A stretch of DNA of 64,000 nucleotides from Glycomyces paridis. Its GTDB lineage: Bacteria; Actinomycetota; Actinomycetes; Mycobacteriales; Micromonosporaceae. The notes beneath the pieces were generated by a model that saw only the letters and a list, made by a program, of their open reading frames with translations, did not search any database and was not told the origin of the DNA. Of the stretch, positions 63,878 through 64,000 are shown in pieces (the stretch's first letter is position 1; each line of letters opens with the position of its first letter). The position numbers and the translations under genes are program-made. The stretch is from positions 315,078 to 379,077 of the forward strand of contig NZ_STGX01000004.1 of assembly GCF_004912155.1 (NCBI RefSeq), given 5' to 3'.

Positions 63878-64000
63878 TCAAGCGGTCCTCAGGCGCCGCT
63901 CTTTCACTACCCGCCAGATCACGTACGCCACTGCCGCAACACCGACGCCCGCCGCCGCCACCTTGAGCGGGCTCGGCCCCGACAGCGGCTGGCGCAGCGC
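63878..64000 (-). CDS. C-terminal end of a gene cut by the window edge
   Basis: The last 40 codons of a minus-strand gene whose start lies beyond 64000. It encodes a single membrane-like segment followed by a basic tail: SPLKVAAAGVGVAAVAYVIW then RVVKERRLRTA and TGA. It reads as the C-terminal anchor of a small membrane protein. The 16-bp gap to the LacI gene suggests a shared transcript. Confidence 0.55.
   Translation of the reverse strand, partial: ALRQPLSGPSPLKVAAAGVGVAAVAYVIWRVVKERRLRTA

Overview
This is a very GC-rich chromosomal segment of an actinomycete. Four things point there: the codon use, many GTG starts and 1- to 4-base stop/start overlaps, a PASTA-type Ser/Thr kinase, and YbaB plus WXG100-like gene sets, GPP34, a BldC/MerR-type molybdate regulator and chaplin-like secreted repeats. 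The mix resembles Glycomycetaceae or Micromonosporales (Glycomyces/Stackebrandtia-like). That placement is inference; no rRNA or species marker is present. I saw no insertion sequence, CRISPR array, rRNA operon or replication origin.

Layout. 1-500: two tandem tRNA-Pro(CGG) units, one with a 27-nt hairpin insertion between its D-stem and anticodon stem. 497-5433: metallophosphoesterase, divergent from YqeY, then prfC-rsmA-ispE in a tight row. 5826-14631: an accessory secretion-type region with YbaB and WXG100-like proteins, large helical proteins, a Ser/Thr kinase with one PASTA-like domain, and two paralogous lipoproteins. 14665-21849: cofactor biosynthesis on the minus strand. This is DUF2520-panC-panD, then an S10 carboxypeptidase, then nadB-nadC-coaX, covering pantothenate/CoA and NAD synthesis. 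22022-28562: a MidA-type methyltransferase, a PD-(D/E)XK-like protein, a secreted CE1-like esterase with CBM2 next to an AraC regulator (and a decayed fragment of an AraC gene on its other side), a flavodoxin-fold oxidoreductase, and an Mrr-like nuclease domain fused to six membrane segments. 28889-38540: ABC-F, argG with an ARG box, P450, two HAD phosphatases, DUF488, serS, a zincin, and the molybdate regulator. 38556-41317: modABC. 41897-45832: MFS exporter, ArsR-type regulator, GPP34, pheA. 46048-46285: tRNA-Glu and tRNA-Asp. 46594-49520: ppk with a PHO box, then a MutT1-like Nudix/phosphatase. 49910-56436: a GH3 glycosidase, then an Hsp70-membrane-beta-propeller fusion with a SRPBCC partner. 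56542-64000: chaplin-like and other secreted proteins, DedA, two unknown membrane-anchored proteins, ArsR, LacI, and a gene cut by the window end.

How genes work together. IspE supplies the MEP isoprenoid pathway. The pan and nad/coaX genes give the amino-acid-derived steps of CoA and NAD synthesis. The MerR-Mop regulator and modABC handle molybdate. Ppk plus the Nudix/phosphatase form the conserved polyphosphate/nucleotide-sanitation pair seen in mycobacteria. The esterase, with CGAAA boxes upstream, and the GH3 enzyme suggest plant-polysaccharide use.

Most unusual material: the tRNA-Pro copy with a fifth hairpin; the Hsp70-TM-propeller protein behind a duplicated 67-bp upstream block; a chaplin-like protein in which one repeat has lost both cysteines to serine; the Mrr-membrane fusion; a three-copy intergenic repeat; and several short tandem repeats (15, 16, 17 bp) at or near gene ends.
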